Below the pieces are notes generated by a model that saw only the letters and a program-made list of their open reading frames with translations, was not told where the DNA came from and made no database searches. A DNA stretch of 64,000 nucleotides from an uncultured Saprospiraceae bacterium (GTDB lineage: Bacteria > Bacteroidota > Bacteroidia > Chitinophagales > Saprospiraceae): assembly GCA_938041445.1 (NCBI GenBank), contig CALISO010000027.1:53475-117474 (forward strand), written 5' to 3'. Shown one piece after another: positions 1 to 10,542 of this stretch (position 1 is the stretch's first letter; each line of letters begins with the position of its first letter). Made by a program: the position numbers and the translations under genes.

Positions 1-513
1 TTTGCTGCTGGATCAGAAGCGGACTTACAGCCAAACTATGATAGTATAGAAGACTTTGCACCAGCTTGTGTCTGTATAGGACTAAGTGACTCACAGAATT
101 TTATTGATGTTTCAAATAATCTTGTTGATGATATTACATTCTATGACGGCGATGCCTTCCTTAATGCCATTCCTAATGTTGGTCATACTGTAGCATTCTC
201 AAACTATGCTGAAGAAATGATGGAATGTATCTACTACATCGAATCGCAGACGTTAATCTCCTCTTCTAATGATCTTGATACAAATCAAAGTATCAAGATC
301 TATCCCAACCCTAGCGAGCAGGAAATCACTATAGAAATTGACAATGAAGAAATGCCAAGTAGAGTCTATCTCACAATGCTGAATGGGGAATTAGTAAAAG
401 AGATACAAAATAATGTCAGAACGTTGTCAGTCACTGATTTACCTCAAGGAACGTATATGTTGACTGTAGAATTTGAAACAGGTGTGGAGACGAGGAGAGT
501 TGTTGTGGAGTAG
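1..513 (+). CDS. C-terminal part of a secreted protein with T9SS type A sorting domain (5' truncated by window)
   Basis: Frame 1 is open from base 1; C-terminus has IKIYPNPSEQEITIEI...LPQGTYMLTVEFETGVETRRVVVE, a typical Por secretion/T9SS type A domain. The ORF-track start at 217 is an internal Met. Confidence 0.8.
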   Translation, partial: FAAGSEADLQPNYDSIEDFAPACVCIGLSDSQNFIDVSNNLVDDITFYDGDAFLNAIPNVGHTVAFSNYAEEMMECIYYIESQTLISSSNDLDTNQSIKIYPNPSEQEITIEIDNEEMPSRVYLTMLNGELVKEIQNNVRTLSVTDLPQGTYMLTVEFETGVETRRVVVE

Positions 514-525
514 AGTTGACAATTT

Positions 526-2436
526 TTAATACCCCATATACTCGTAAGCCGACTTATAATCGCCGTACTTTTCAAGATGATTCATCAATTCTTGATATAA
601 TCTTGAAGAACATAATGTCGAAGAATCTCCGACAATGACCAACTTTCTTTTGGCTCTTGTCATTGCTACATTGAGTCTTCGGTAGTCACCTAGAAATCCA
701 ATATTACTATTGAGATTACTTCTGACTAGACTGATATAGATCACATCTTTTTCTTGACCTTGAAATCCATCTATACTATCAATCTGTATGTCCAATCCTT
801 TGAGTTCTTCAGTATCTGGAAGGACATCTCGGATATGTCTGACCTGTTCTTTGTACGGGGAGATGATACCGATTTCGTGTCCTTGTGCTTTTTCTAGAAT
901 ACTTAATAGGTGCTCTCTGATGATGAAAAATTCTCCTGGATTCTTATAACTTTTATGCTTTGGATTTACCTCTTCTTCAAAGCCTGTACCTGCAGTGTCA
1001 ATGAAGACTAAGGGAGTCTGGTCACTGGGCAAGGTATGGTTAGATACTCGAGAATCTGACTTGAGTTCTCCATCGTAGCAAGCAGCATTTGAGTAACCAA
1101 GTATGAGGTCATTCATACGATATTGTGTATCAAGAAGCGAAGTACTTTGATTCCTATTTATCAAATATTCGAATAAAGTATTTTGCAATCCCATCTGTAC
1201 TGCCTTTGTGCTCTTTACTGTTGGCGGGAGTTGTTGGTGGTCTCCAGCGAGGATGACTCGTTTTGCTTTGAGCATCGCTACCCAACACTCCGGCTCTAGC
1301 GCTTGCGAAGCTTCGTCAATGACCACTGTATGAAATCTCAAATCTTTCATTACACTGCTTTCCGTTCCAATTAGTGTGGAAGCCACAACTTGAGAATCAT
1401 CGAGTATTGTACTGACTAATTTATCCTCTAAGTCTCTTGCCCACTTGCGTAGATCTCGGGCTTCTTTCTGTAAGTCTTTGCGTTGTTGTCGTTCTTCTGG
1501 TCCAAATGTACGTTTGAATTTTTTTGCTTGACGTTGAGCTTCTTCAGCTTCTATCTTGACGTTTTTTATGTGTGACCAATCTTTATGGTTACGAGCTTTT
1601 TCATTAAGACTGAGATGGACTAGGTCTTCTGATATCCTAGCAATATTTCCAACTCTTGTCACAACAAGTCCTGCGTGGTAGCTCCTCTCAGCTAGCAGAT
1701 CTACAGCATTGTTACTTGCAGCACAGACAAGAACCTTCCCTTCCTTAGTCGCAATGTGTCTGATTAACTCAATTAAGGTGGTAGTCTTGCCAGTGCCAGG
1801 AGGTCCGTGTATGATGTGATACGGATAAGCGTGGAACGCTTCATGAACAGCATCTTTTTGAGATTGGTTGAGATGCTTGGCAATGTTCAATTCTTGTGTT
1901 TTTGCCACTGAAGAGAACCCATCCTGAAAGCAACCAATCATATAATCCTTCACAGGTGGTGTGCCGATTGCCTCTGTAACCGTATTAATTGCCTTATCCA
2001 TCAAGTTGTATGTCCGAGCATCATACGACAGTCTCAATGTATAGGTGTTGCTTGTTGAGAAATAGTGTTTTTCTGATTGTTGAGAATAGATCAGAACTTT
2101 GAAAATTTCCTTTCGCTGATAGCTGACAACCCCAGGTGCAGAAAGCTCTGATTGTTGTTGGATGATTTGCACACTTGTACCTACCCTGATTTTATGTCGC
2201 TTATCTAAGTTGCCAGTCCGTTCAAATGTCAACTCTACCATATCCCCGACAGTAAAATGTTGACTTTCAAATCTCAACGGAAAGACAGCTAAGCCCGCTT
2301 CAAGATGTGCTTTGACTCCTTCTCGTTGAGCTATAGTTTCATAGTATTGCTGTTCTTGTTCCCGTTCAGCCTTCACAGCATTTGCAAGATTAGTGAAGCG
2401 TTCTCTGATCTCAGGTATCGAAAGTGATTGTGACAT
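526..2436 (-). CDS. Superfamily 1 DNA/RNA helicase, UPF1/DNA2/SMUBP-2-like (AAA domain)
   Basis: Walker A HGPPGTGKTTTLIEL, DEASQALEPE, GDHQQLPPT, QYRMN, SIDGFQGQEKDVI, NVAMTRAKRKLVIVGD. Confidence 0.9.
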   Translation of the reverse strand: MSQSLSIPEIRERFTNLANAVKAEREQEQQYYETIAQREGVKAHLEAGLAVFPLRFESQHFTVGDMVELTFERTGNLDKRHKIRVGTSVQIIQQQSELSAPGVVSYQRKEIFKVLIYSQQSEKHYFSTSNTYTLRLSYDARTYNLMDKAINTVTEAIGTPPVKDYMIGCFQDGFSSVAKTQELNIAKHLNQSQKDAVHEAFHAYPYHIIHGPPGTGKTTTLIELIRHIATKEGKVLVCAASNNAVDLLAERSYHAGLVVTRVGNIARISEDLVHLSLNEKARNHKDWSHIKNVKIEAEEAQRQAKKFKRTFGPEERQQRKDLQKEARDLRKWARDLEDKLVSTILDDSQVVASTLIGTESSVMKDLRFHTVVIDEASQALEPECWVAMLKAKRVILAGDHQQLPPTVKSTKAVQMGLQNTLFEYLINRNQSTSLLDTQYRMNDLILGYSNAACYDGELKSDSRVSNHTLPSDQTPLVFIDTAGTGFEEEVNPKHKSYKNPGEFFIIREHLLSILEKAQGHEIGIISPYKEQVRHIRDVLPDTEELKGLDIQIDSIDGFQGQEKDVIYISLVRSNLNSNIGFLGDYRRLNVAMTRAKRKLVIVGDSSTLCSSRLYQELMNHLEKYGDYKSAYEYMGY

Positions 2437-2516
2437 ATGAATACAAATGTAGTACGCTACGAGTTAAAATTATGACTAGATTGGATAATGCACGTAGGAG
2501 GTAGTACTTTCGAAGT

Positions 2517-4040
2517 GTGAAAAGTTTACTTGCTTGTTTATTGATAAGTCTCAGTTCGCTTCAGATGTCTTATGCATTGGATGAATGCTATCAATTGTTT
2601 GAACTTTCTGATACTGACGAGATCATCTTAGGTGAGCAGATTATAATTGATCAGTCTAATAATCTAGTAGATATTGCAGACGACAATTTTAATATTTTGT
2701 CAATTGAGGTCAGAAAGTTTGGAGACTTAGAATCGGTTATTCGATTCTTTGATTGTAATGTGTCATTCGATCAGTTTGATCAGAGAGGAATTTTCACTTT
2801 ATATATTCTTGGGTTAGGCGAAGGTGAAGACTTGCAGATTTTGACTTTTGATGATAGCAGTATGACCTACATAGTTCAAGGAGGAAATATTTCAACTGCG
2901 ATTCCCTGCACTACAGAATGTGTTTCCCAATTTTATCATAATCCTACTATTGAATCAATTACAGCTGAGTTGCTTGTATTCGATTCCAATGTTAATGTCA
3001 CTATTTCAGATCCAGTCTTTGAGTTAGTTTCTGAGCAAGTACTTGTGAGAGATGGTTACTCAACAGTTAGAATAATACCTGCACAATTTGAAACAGTTAC
3101 AGAGTTGGTAGTTGAGTCTTACACTAATATCTGCCCAGACTATCAAGCGGAATATATCCAAGTGGAAGAGCAATATTTAAAAAAAGAGAGTTACAGTATT
3201 CTTACCATTACTCCTACTAATATGCAGTTGTATAAGGAAGAGATACTTGTGTCGGAAGGTTATACAAGATATCAGTTGGAGACTGCGGCAAGTACTGAAG
3301 ACTTTATCGTAGAGATTGTCCCTGATTATACAAGATTAGATTGGGATCTTAAGCCCAATTGTCAGTCTCAATATCCTTATGATTGTCTTGACCATTTTAA
3401 GGTTAGTCAAGCAAAAGAATTTATGAATCTAGGTCAACCTTCTACTTGGGGATGTCCTGACGATGGTCAGATTACGTATCTCACTAAGGAGGTAGTGCCA
3501 ACTAGCTATGGCATCAGACCATATATGCGCTTGGTCTGGCCTAGTTCAACGGAAAGTGAAATTGTGCCAACAGAATATATCACTAGGACTTACACAGATA
3601 TTGTCAATCGTGATTCTATTCCAGAGGAATGTATCGAGATAGCTTATGCGACAATATCTCATCAGAGGTTAGCTTCTCCTGCAACTTCAACACTCGAAAA
3701 CGTTCCAGCCTTGTATAAGACACGTTCTTATCTTAAACTAGTAAGTGACGGCTCAGCTACTTACAGTGAAGCTAACATACTGTGTGATTATAGTTATGAT
3801 AGGGAGATTGTGATCCAGCCATTTGAGGAGTCACTTGATTCTTTTTACTGTGATGAGTTAACATTGAAGCAGCAGATGGATATCATTGACTGCCTTGAGG
3901 ATATAGAATACATAGATGGTCAAGTTACATTTGGGTCTGGGGAGTTCTGGAACGCGATGTTCCATTTATTGTCTGATTGGGATGAGTTTTTTATAGGACC
4001 GTTTACAGGGGGCATCATTCAATATTTTGAAAAGCCATGA
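2517..4040 (+). CDS. Secreted protein with degenerate PxxYxTxTY-type repeats like those in some Bacteroidota OmpA-family proteins; function unknown
   Basis: GTG start, signal peptide MKSLLACLLISLSSLQMSYA; repeated units PAQFETVTELVVES, VPTSYGIRPYMRLV, VPTEYITRTYTDIV, VPALYKTRSYLKLV. Confidence 0.65.
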   Translation: MKSLLACLLISLSSLQMSYALDECYQLFELSDTDEIILGEQIIIDQSNNLVDIADDNFNILSIEVRKFGDLESVIRFFDCNVSFDQFDQRGIFTLYILGLGEGEDLQILTFDDSSMTYIVQGGNISTAIPCTTECVSQFYHNPTIESITAELLVFDSNVNVTISDPVFELVSEQVLVRDGYSTVRIIPAQFETVTELVVESYTNICPDYQAEYIQVEEQYLKKESYSILTITPTNMQLYKEEILVSEGYTRYQLETAASTEDFIVEIVPDYTRLDWDLKPNCQSQYPYDCLDHFKVSQAKEFMNLGQPSTWGCPDDGQITYLTKEVVPTSYGIRPYMRLVWPSSTESEIVPTEYITRTYTDIVNRDSIPEECIEIAYATISHQRLASPATSTLENVPALYKTRSYLKLVSDGSATYSEANILCDYSYDREIVIQPFEESLDSFYCDELTLKQQMDIIDCLEDIEYIDGQVTFGSGEFWNAMFHLLSDWDEFFIGPFTGGIIQYFEKP

Positions 4041-5281
4041 GTCAGGATAGTTATATCAAACAACTTTTGCTTGTTTTGTTGGGCTTAATGCTGACTTCTT
4101 CTCTTTTAGGTCAGCTCCAGTTAATCGATCAATACATTTACAAGAGTGATACTGACTCCATCAGAGTTGGAGATTATCTTGATCCTACTAAGAATGAAAT
4201 TCTTCTGATTTATCCTAGTAGCTGTGAAGGATGTTTACTTGATATCCTTGCATATGAACCTTTGATGCAAAGATGGGATGTTGATTACGATCTTGCTATG
4301 ACTATATTGATCCAGCCTGATCAATGGCAATTTACAACAGCGAGCCTCATCCATCAAGTTGAGTTGAATACAGAGTTTGAGGTGTTTTTAATTAATGGCG
4401 ATTTTGATAGCACCAGTTCTCATCTCTACAGTAAGTCATTAAAGTATCAATCTGTTATTCCACAATTTCTTAATGAAGAAAATTTACAGCCGTATCTAGA
4501 TTCTATGTTGTCAGCAGAGTCTATCCAGGATGATTTACTTGGGTCAAATGTCTTGCAATGTGCCGTTGATGTTTCCAATTGTGATGAACCTGATACAGTC
4601 TTTATGCATATCAATAATCTTGTAGAAATTGGAACGTATGATTATACTGAACTTGTGTCAATATCCAACCAATATCTAATCAGACTGGATGCCATTAATC
4701 GTGATCTCTATTATTATAACCCAGTTGACAACATAGAGCATTTACTTTATTCACTAGACGGATTTATTTGTGATTCAATCAAGATTTATAGTGTATCTGA
4801 GGATAAATATTTGGATGGGGTTATTACGGATTACTGGAATGAAGGTGATGATGAGTATTGGGCAACTGACATAGATTTACAATGTCAAAATTCAGATGAT
4901 CCATTAATCATTTCTACTCAATATGGGACTAACGCCGGTCTAGTCCCTCAATTTGAAAATGGAATGGCTACTAGTCAATTACTTTGTCACTATGAAGCAA
5001 GTAGGCTAGAGTATGGTGACCTAGCCGATTGTCCATCGGATAAAATAGATCAACTTTCACAACTACGAGTATATCCTAATCCTGTTGGAGATATGCTCTT
5101 TGTAGAAGCAGGGATTCATACTATTGACCACATCGCTATGTTTAATATTAGAGGACAGGTGATTATTGCTGACACGGATTATGATGGACCAATTATTATG
5201 AGTGGACTATCTTCTGGCGTCTATTTTTTGGCAGTCACTTCTGAAGGTAAGCTTACTAGATATAGAGTGATAAAGTATTAG
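4037..5281 (+). CDS. Secreted thioredoxin-like (CxxC) protein with T9SS type A sorting domain
   Basis: ATGA overlap with upstream gene; NEILLIYPSSCEGCLLDILAYEPL near N-terminus; C-terminal LRVYPNPVGDMLFVEAG...SGVYFLAVTSEGKLTRYRVIKY. Confidence 0.65.
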   Translation: MSQDSYIKQLLLVLLGLMLTSSLLGQLQLIDQYIYKSDTDSIRVGDYLDPTKNEILLIYPSSCEGCLLDILAYEPLMQRWDVDYDLAMTILIQPDQWQFTTASLIHQVELNTEFEVFLINGDFDSTSSHLYSKSLKYQSVIPQFLNEENLQPYLDSMLSAESIQDDLLGSNVLQCAVDVSNCDEPDTVFMHINNLVEIGTYDYTELVSISNQYLIRLDAINRDLYYYNPVDNIEHLLYSLDGFICDSIKIYSVSEDKYLDGVITDYWNEGDDEYWATDIDLQCQNSDDPLIISTQYGTNAGLVPQFENGMATSQLLCHYEASRLEYGDLADCPSDKIDQLSQLRVYPNPVGDMLFVEAGIHTIDHIAMFNIRGQVIIADTDYDGPIIMSGLSSGVYFLAVTSEGKLTRYRVIKY

Positions 5282-5503
5282 CGCTGAACATCGCACGCTA
5301 TTCACCAAAGGCTATGTGCATCAATCTGAATTTATACATTCTCAAATTAAGTCAGGAGCTCTCTTGAGATTCTCCCTATCCAAAAATTATTTTTAGTGGT
5401 TTGGAGTAATTAAATACTGATATTTGTGTTTTGTATGATATGATGATGTATTTGACACCATCTTAAGACATCATTTTAATTAAGTTAGGCAGAATTACAT
5501 GTT

Positions 5504-6133
5504 ATGAAGTATTGGATTTTAGTCACAAGTTTGGTTGTCACTTCAATGATGACAACTACGCTAAGTGCTCAAGTTGGCATTGGTTTACTTGGAGGGATTG
5601 ACCTTTATCAACGATACACTAATCCAGCTGATGGTATTGCTAGTCCATCTGCAGGTAATGCTATAGCCAATATCGTTTTTGGTCCTAAGATTTGGGTAGG
5701 AGGTAAAAAGCTATCCCTTTCTGCTGAGGTCCCAGCAACAATCGGATTGACGGGATTTAGCAGTAAAGATTACAAAGGCTTGGGTTTAGCTGCCGTACCA
5801 GTGATAGGAATGGTCAACTTTCTTGGCAATAGTGGATTAGACAGAGATGCAGGGCCAGGATTTGGTCTTGGTGGTGGTATTATGCAATATCGTACAGAAT
5901 TGTATGGGTTAACTGATGACTTTATCTCTCAAGGTGTGACAAGAGATTGGGAACAAGTCTTCGTCGTACAAGCCGAAGTTGGATTTGGAATAACTGGTTG
6001 GACAGGTAAGCTCTATGCGAGATATGGATTCTCTAATGATGATGAAGAACTAAGGACATTCAATATTGGGATCCTTGCAGACTTTAATTTTATTATGATG
6101 AGACGCATTAAGGATCCCGCTAGTGCCTTGTAA
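5504..6133 (+). CDS. Hypothetical secreted/outer-membrane beta-barrel-like protein
   Basis: Signal peptide MKYWILVTSLVVTSMMTTTLSAQ; Gly/aromatic-rich strand pattern (GFGITGWTGKLYARYGFS). Confidence 0.55.
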   Translation: MKYWILVTSLVVTSMMTTTLSAQVGIGLLGGIDLYQRYTNPADGIASPSAGNAIANIVFGPKIWVGGKKLSLSAEVPATIGLTGFSSKDYKGLGLAAVPVIGMVNFLGNSGLDRDAGPGFGLGGGIMQYRTELYGLTDDFISQGVTRDWEQVFVVQAEVGFGITGWTGKLYARYGFSNDDEELRTFNIGILADFNFIMMRRIKDPASAL

Positions 6134-6136
6134 AAT

Positions 6137-7132
6137 ATGATCTCACTACAACCTCATCATACGTTTGGCGTCATAGCCCATTGTAGCGAGTTTACTTCTA
6201 TCACTACAGTAAATCAATTACAGTCGCTTTGTCAATCAGATTCTGCTGAAGCATTTGTGCTAGGTGGAGGGAGTAATACATTATTCGTAACCAATCCCAA
6301 AAGGGTCTGGATTATTGATATTCTTGGTAAAGAAATTATCAAGCAAAGAGAAAACTATGTGCTACTTAGAGTTGGTGCAGGAGAGGATTGGCATTCATTA
6401 GTCAAGTATTGTGTTGAAGAACAATTAGGTGGCATTGAAAACCTCGCCTTAATTCCCGGCAAATGTGGCGCAGCTCCTATCCAAAATATAGGAGCATATG
6501 GAGTAGAAATCAAAGATGTCCTACAATCAGTCTCAGTTGTGGAGAGAGCAACTGGATATCGTAAAGAGTTCCATAAGTCCGAGTTAGATCTAGGGTATCG
6601 AGATAGTCTCTTCAAACATAAGTGGAAGGGTAGATATATCATAGATAGTATCGTTATCAAGTTGATGAAACAGGGTAGTCACGATATCAAGACTACATAT
6701 GGAGCTATCTTACAGCAATTACAAGATGGTGGGATATCTAACCCATTAATAGCTGATGTCTTCAATGCTGTTGTTGCAATTAGATCAGCAAAGTTGCCTG
6801 ATCCAAAAGTACTAGGTAATGGTGGTAGCTTTTTCAAAAATCCAATCATCTCAGTTGCATTGTATGATGAGCTCAAGGCAAAATTCCCAACAATGCCGAG
6901 CTACCCAATCTCTGATACAACAGTCAAAGTTCCTGCTGGTTGGTTGATAGATCAAGCGGGTTGGAAGGGAAAGACAGTAGGCAATGTAGGCTGCTATGAA
7001 AAGCAAGCATTAGTGATCGTAAATCACGGTGATGCTACTGGTCAAGAAGTACTCGCTTTTTCAGAAATGATCCAATCCTCCGTTGAAGAGAAATACGGGA
7101 TAATATTGCAGCGAGAAATCAATTTGATTTAG
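6137..7132 (+). CDS. murB: UDP-N-acetylenolpyruvoylglucosamine reductase
   Basis: HHTFGV, LGGGSNTLF, GAGEDWHSLVKYCVE, GIENLALIPGKCGAAPIQNIGAYGVEIKDVL, LGNGGSFFKNPI, PAGWLIDQAGWKG. Confidence 0.95.
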   Translation: MISLQPHHTFGVIAHCSEFTSITTVNQLQSLCQSDSAEAFVLGGGSNTLFVTNPKRVWIIDILGKEIIKQRENYVLLRVGAGEDWHSLVKYCVEEQLGGIENLALIPGKCGAAPIQNIGAYGVEIKDVLQSVSVVERATGYRKEFHKSELDLGYRDSLFKHKWKGRYIIDSIVIKLMKQGSHDIKTTYGAILQQLQDGGISNPLIADVFNAVVAIRSAKLPDPKVLGNGGSFFKNPIISVALYDELKAKFPTMPSYPISDTTVKVPAGWLIDQAGWKGKTVGNVGCYEKQALVIVNHGDATGQEVLAFSEMIQSSVEEKYGIILQREINLI

Positions 7133-10100
7133 CTAGTACTATTATCCCTTATATTTCTAATAGGTATATTCAAAGTATTCTTGAGATGCTTACTGATTGT
7201 AAAAGAAAAAGTACTGCCCTTTCCTTCTTCAGATACTACTGAAAATTTTCCTTTATGTCCATTTACAATTTTATTGCAAACGGCTAGACCGATGCCAGTG
7301 CCAGCATAATCGGTTTGCTTATGAAGTCTCTTGAAGATCTCAAATATTTTAACTTGATAATCACTTGCGATACCTATTCCATTATCTGTTACACTAAATT
7401 TCCAATGGTCATCGAGTTCTTCAGAGGATACAATTACCTGAGGGTTCTGACTTTTATTAAATTTCAAACCATTCAATATTAAATTGTAAAATACAGTACC
7501 TATCTGCTCTTTTCTACAATATATGACTGGCAACTTACCGGTGGTTACAGATGCATTGTTGCTTTTGAGATAGACGGATAAGTCTTGGATTTTACCTTCC
7601 AGAAGTGAATTAAGGTCTACTGTCTGAAAGACATCACCTTCCTTCCCAATCAAAGAGTAGCTTAGAAGACTACTGATTAAGGAAGACATACGTTCTACAC
7701 CCTGTTCAACGAAGTGAACATAGTTCATAAGAGTTGGGTCATCTAAGTTGTCAATCTTCTCCTTAAGCAAGCCTGAAAAAGCACCTACAGTTCTCAGCGG
7801 TTCCTGGAGATCATGCGAAGTGATAAATGCATATTGTTCAAGATCTTCATTCGATCTAGTCAATTCTTTATTGGATTCATCAAGCTGTAGGATCAGTTGC
7901 TGCATATCTACTTCTCGTTCTGCCAGAGAAATATTCGCTTTTTCTGTTTTCCTTATTTCATCATTCAGCTTCTTGTTGTATTCCTTAAGAACATTATTTC
8001 GTCGGTTTGCTACACTTTTGTAATAACCTAAAATAAGAAACATCACAAGAATAGCTAAGGCTAATAAAAGTAACTTGAATAGGTTTGTTTCAACAAAGGT
8101 TGGTAAGACCTTTATTACAATAGAAGTATATTCTTCAGGCCAACTACCATCAGTATTGGCAGTCTTGACCATAAAGGTGTATTCCTTTGGATCAAGATTA
8201 GTGTATAGAGCTTTTTGAGCATTTGTGTAATTCCACTCATCTCCTTCTAGTCCATCAAGTCGGTAGGCGTAAGTATTCTTTGACGGTAAACTGTAATTAG
8301 GACTTGAAAATAGAATCTCTACGGAGATATTGTCGGATGCAATCTCAATTGATTGTTTACCAATTGCATTTAAGTTTTCTTTAGAATCAGAGTTGATTAA
8401 GTTGGCACTTGTGATATACACTGGAGATTCAGTACTAGTTTGATCCCATTCAGATTTGTTAATAATGACCATTCCATTTTCACTTCCAAAGTAAACGTTT
8501 CCTGTGGGGTCACCATAGTTTGAATCTCTCCTAAAAGAGATCATCTGTAAACCATCTTTTTGAGTATAAAGATTGTATTTGTCGCTACTTAAGTCATAAC
8601 GAAGAAGACCATTTGGTGATGAGGCCCATATGATACCTTCATTCGTAATCGAAAGGTTATTTACCGCAATATCGGTAAGATCTTCATTGAAAATTTCAAA
8701 TTTGTCATTAACTAGATTGAAAGTAAAGAAGCCATTCAGATAACCAAAGTAGATTTTCTGATTGTATTCCTTCATCGTGATTATCTGATTATTATTCATG
8801 ATGTTTTTTACAGAGTCATCACCATTTTGATATGATAATATTTCCATCTGATCACCATGACCTACTATTCTTCGGATACCTTGATAACAAGCAACCCATA
8901 TGTCACCTCTGGAGTCCTCAAGTATTTTGTTGACACTTATATTTGGAATGACATTGGTCCATTTACCGCTATTCTCATTGACGATGTATAAATCTTTTTC
9001 TGAACCTACCCAAAGACGATCTTTACTATCCTTTACGATTTCAGATACATAAAATAAGAGCTCATTATTATTTAAGTTGAGGTTTCTATAAGAATCATTT
9101 AAGATGTTGCTTGGAAGGTAAAGAGTTTTTGATTTATAAGGTGGCTTTGTATTAATCCGGACAACGCCTTTTTGAGCTCCTATATATAATGAGTTACCTT
9201 GATCTCGAAACATTGTTTGTGCCAGTTCATTACGTATGTTTTTTGCAAAAGGAAGATTATCTAAAATCTGATTAGATGAGATATCGTATCCGAGTAATCC
9301 ATTTTGATTTGTTGCAATGACTAGTGTATTCTCATCAAGTTGTTTGATATTGTTTACTCTATCTAGCCTAATATTGGCAGAATTAAATGGCTGTGGTAAT
9401 TCTACTCTTCTAAACCTATTAGTTAGCTTATTAAATTGGTTAAGTCCTGAAGAACTGCCAATCCAGATTAAGCCTTGCCTCCCCAAATGCAAAGAAGTAA
9501 TGTTATTATCATTGATCGTAAAATCCCTACTTGCTCTTTGGAAATACGAAGAGAATTCAGGTTCTTGACTTGGAATATCAAAGTCTAGTTTTTTGATCTC
9601 TTGTTTGGCTAGTAAACTCAATCCATTATTAGTGGCAACCCACAAGTTCTTTTCTGAATCTATTTCAATATCTCTCACATAATTGAGAGCCAACGATGTT
9701 TTCTTCGCATCATTCGCGGTGAATAATATAAACTCTGGTTCCCAGTCTTGCTTATCTATTATGTTAGTAGCGTTCTCAGGTATTAGCATATAGCCTAGTC
9801 CGCTATTATGTGTTGATAACCAATAATGATTAGAATCATACTCAACAATTCGCCACACATTACTCTTTCCTTCAAGTTGAGGTATGATTATTTGCTTGAA
9901 ATGTCCTTTGCTATGCAGGCCAGATGGATGAGGAATGTATAGAAAATTTCCTCCGTCCCAAGTTGTTAACCAAATCCAACCCTTGCTGTCAACAAGAATG
10001 TCTAATACTGGACCAGGTTGAATAGCAAATGATCTGTTATCAAAAAAGTTGAAATTATAGACACTATCTTTCTTCGGGTATAACACATCAATACCACCTT

Positions 10101-10542
10101 CAGATCCTACCCATATTTCTGAAGAGTCAACCTCAGCGATCGATAGAATTTCAGAACTGCATAGAGTATGTAGCTTGGTAGAGTCACTTGTATATGTGTG
10201 GTATGCATTTTTAGTGATATCATAGCTGGTAACACCACCCAATGTTGTTCCTATCCAAAGGACGCCATTCTTGCCAACCTCAAGCGTTTTGATTATGTCA
10301 GATTCTAATCCTATATCTCCTTTAGAATAAGTTTTGATATATGATGGTGAATCATACCTGCTTAACCCACCATTTGTTGCTAACCATAAGTAGCCTAAAC
10401 TATCCATTGCCATATCATTGATATAGTTGTTAGGCAGTATATTCAATGGGTCCATATTCTGAAAATTCAACTCTTGGCTTTCTTGACCAAAGATTGAACT
10501 TGACACTACTAGGAAAATGAATGTAAGGTGAAAGTTTTTCAA
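7129..10542 (-). CDS. Two-component sensor histidine kinase: periplasmic two-component propeller repeats, Y_Y_Y domain, TM, HisKA/HATPase (phytochrome-type H-box)
   Basis: Repeats such as DSLGYLWLATNGGLSRYD and GQGLIWIGSSSGLNQFN; ITSHDLQEPLRTVGAFSGLL; DNGIGIASDYQVKIFEIFKRLH, GTGIGLAVCNKIV. No receiver or DNA-binding domain at the C-terminus. Confidence 0.9.
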   Translation of the reverse strand: MKNFHLTFIFLVVSSSIFGQESQELNFQNMDPLNILPNNYINDMAMDSLGYLWLATNGGLSRYDSPSYIKTYSKGDIGLESDIIKTLEVGKNGVLWIGTTLGGVTSYDITKNAYHTYTSDSTKLHTLCSSEILSIAEVDSSEIWVGSEGGIDVLYPKKDSVYNFNFFDNRSFAIQPGPVLDILVDSKGWIWLTTWDGGNFLYIPHPSGLHSKGHFKQIIIPQLEGKSNVWRIVEYDSNHYWLSTHNSGLGYMLIPENATNIIDKQDWEPEFILFTANDAKKTSLALNYVRDIEIDSEKNLWVATNNGLSLLAKQEIKKLDFDIPSQEPEFSSYFQRASRDFTINDNNITSLHLGRQGLIWIGSSSGLNQFNKLTNRFRRVELPQPFNSANIRLDRVNNIKQLDENTLVIATNQNGLLGYDISSNQILDNLPFAKNIRNELAQTMFRDQGNSLYIGAQKGVVRINTKPPYKSKTLYLPSNILNDSYRNLNLNNNELLFYVSEIVKDSKDRLWVGSEKDLYIVNENSGKWTNVIPNISVNKILEDSRGDIWVACYQGIRRIVGHGDQMEILSYQNGDDSVKNIMNNNQIITMKEYNQKIYFGYLNGFFTFNLVNDKFEIFNEDLTDIAVNNLSITNEGIIWASSPNGLLRYDLSSDKYNLYTQKDGLQMISFRRDSNYGDPTGNVYFGSENGMVIINKSEWDQTSTESPVYITSANLINSDSKENLNAIGKQSIEIASDNISVEILFSSPNYSLPSKNTYAYRLDGLEGDEWNYTNAQKALYTNLDPKEYTFMVKTANTDGSWPEEYTSIVIKVLPTFVETNLFKLLLLALAILVMFLILGYYKSVANRRNNVLKEYNKKLNDEIRKTEKANISLAEREVDMQQLILQLDESNKELTRSNEDLEQYAFITSHDLQEPLRTVGAFSGLLKEKIDNLDDPTLMNYVHFVEQGVERMSSLISSLLSYSLIGKEGDVFQTVDLNSLLEGKIQDLSVYLKSNNASVTTGKLPVIYCRKEQIGTVFYNLILNGLKFNKSQNPQVIVSSEELDDHWKFSVTDNGIGIASDYQVKIFEIFKRLHKQTDYAGTGIGLAVCNKIVNGHKGKFSVVSEEGKGSTFSFTISKHLKNTLNIPIRNIRDNSTS

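Noticed and set aside
2496-2501. AGGAGG Shine-Dalgarno-like sequence before GTG 2517
   Set aside because: 15 nt from the start codon, too distant for a standard SD, and Bacteroidota seldom rely on SD; likely coincidence.
6355-6876. Minus-strand ORFs (101 and 65 aa) within murB
   Set aside because: Antisense shadow ORFs over a well-supported enzyme gene; no family features.
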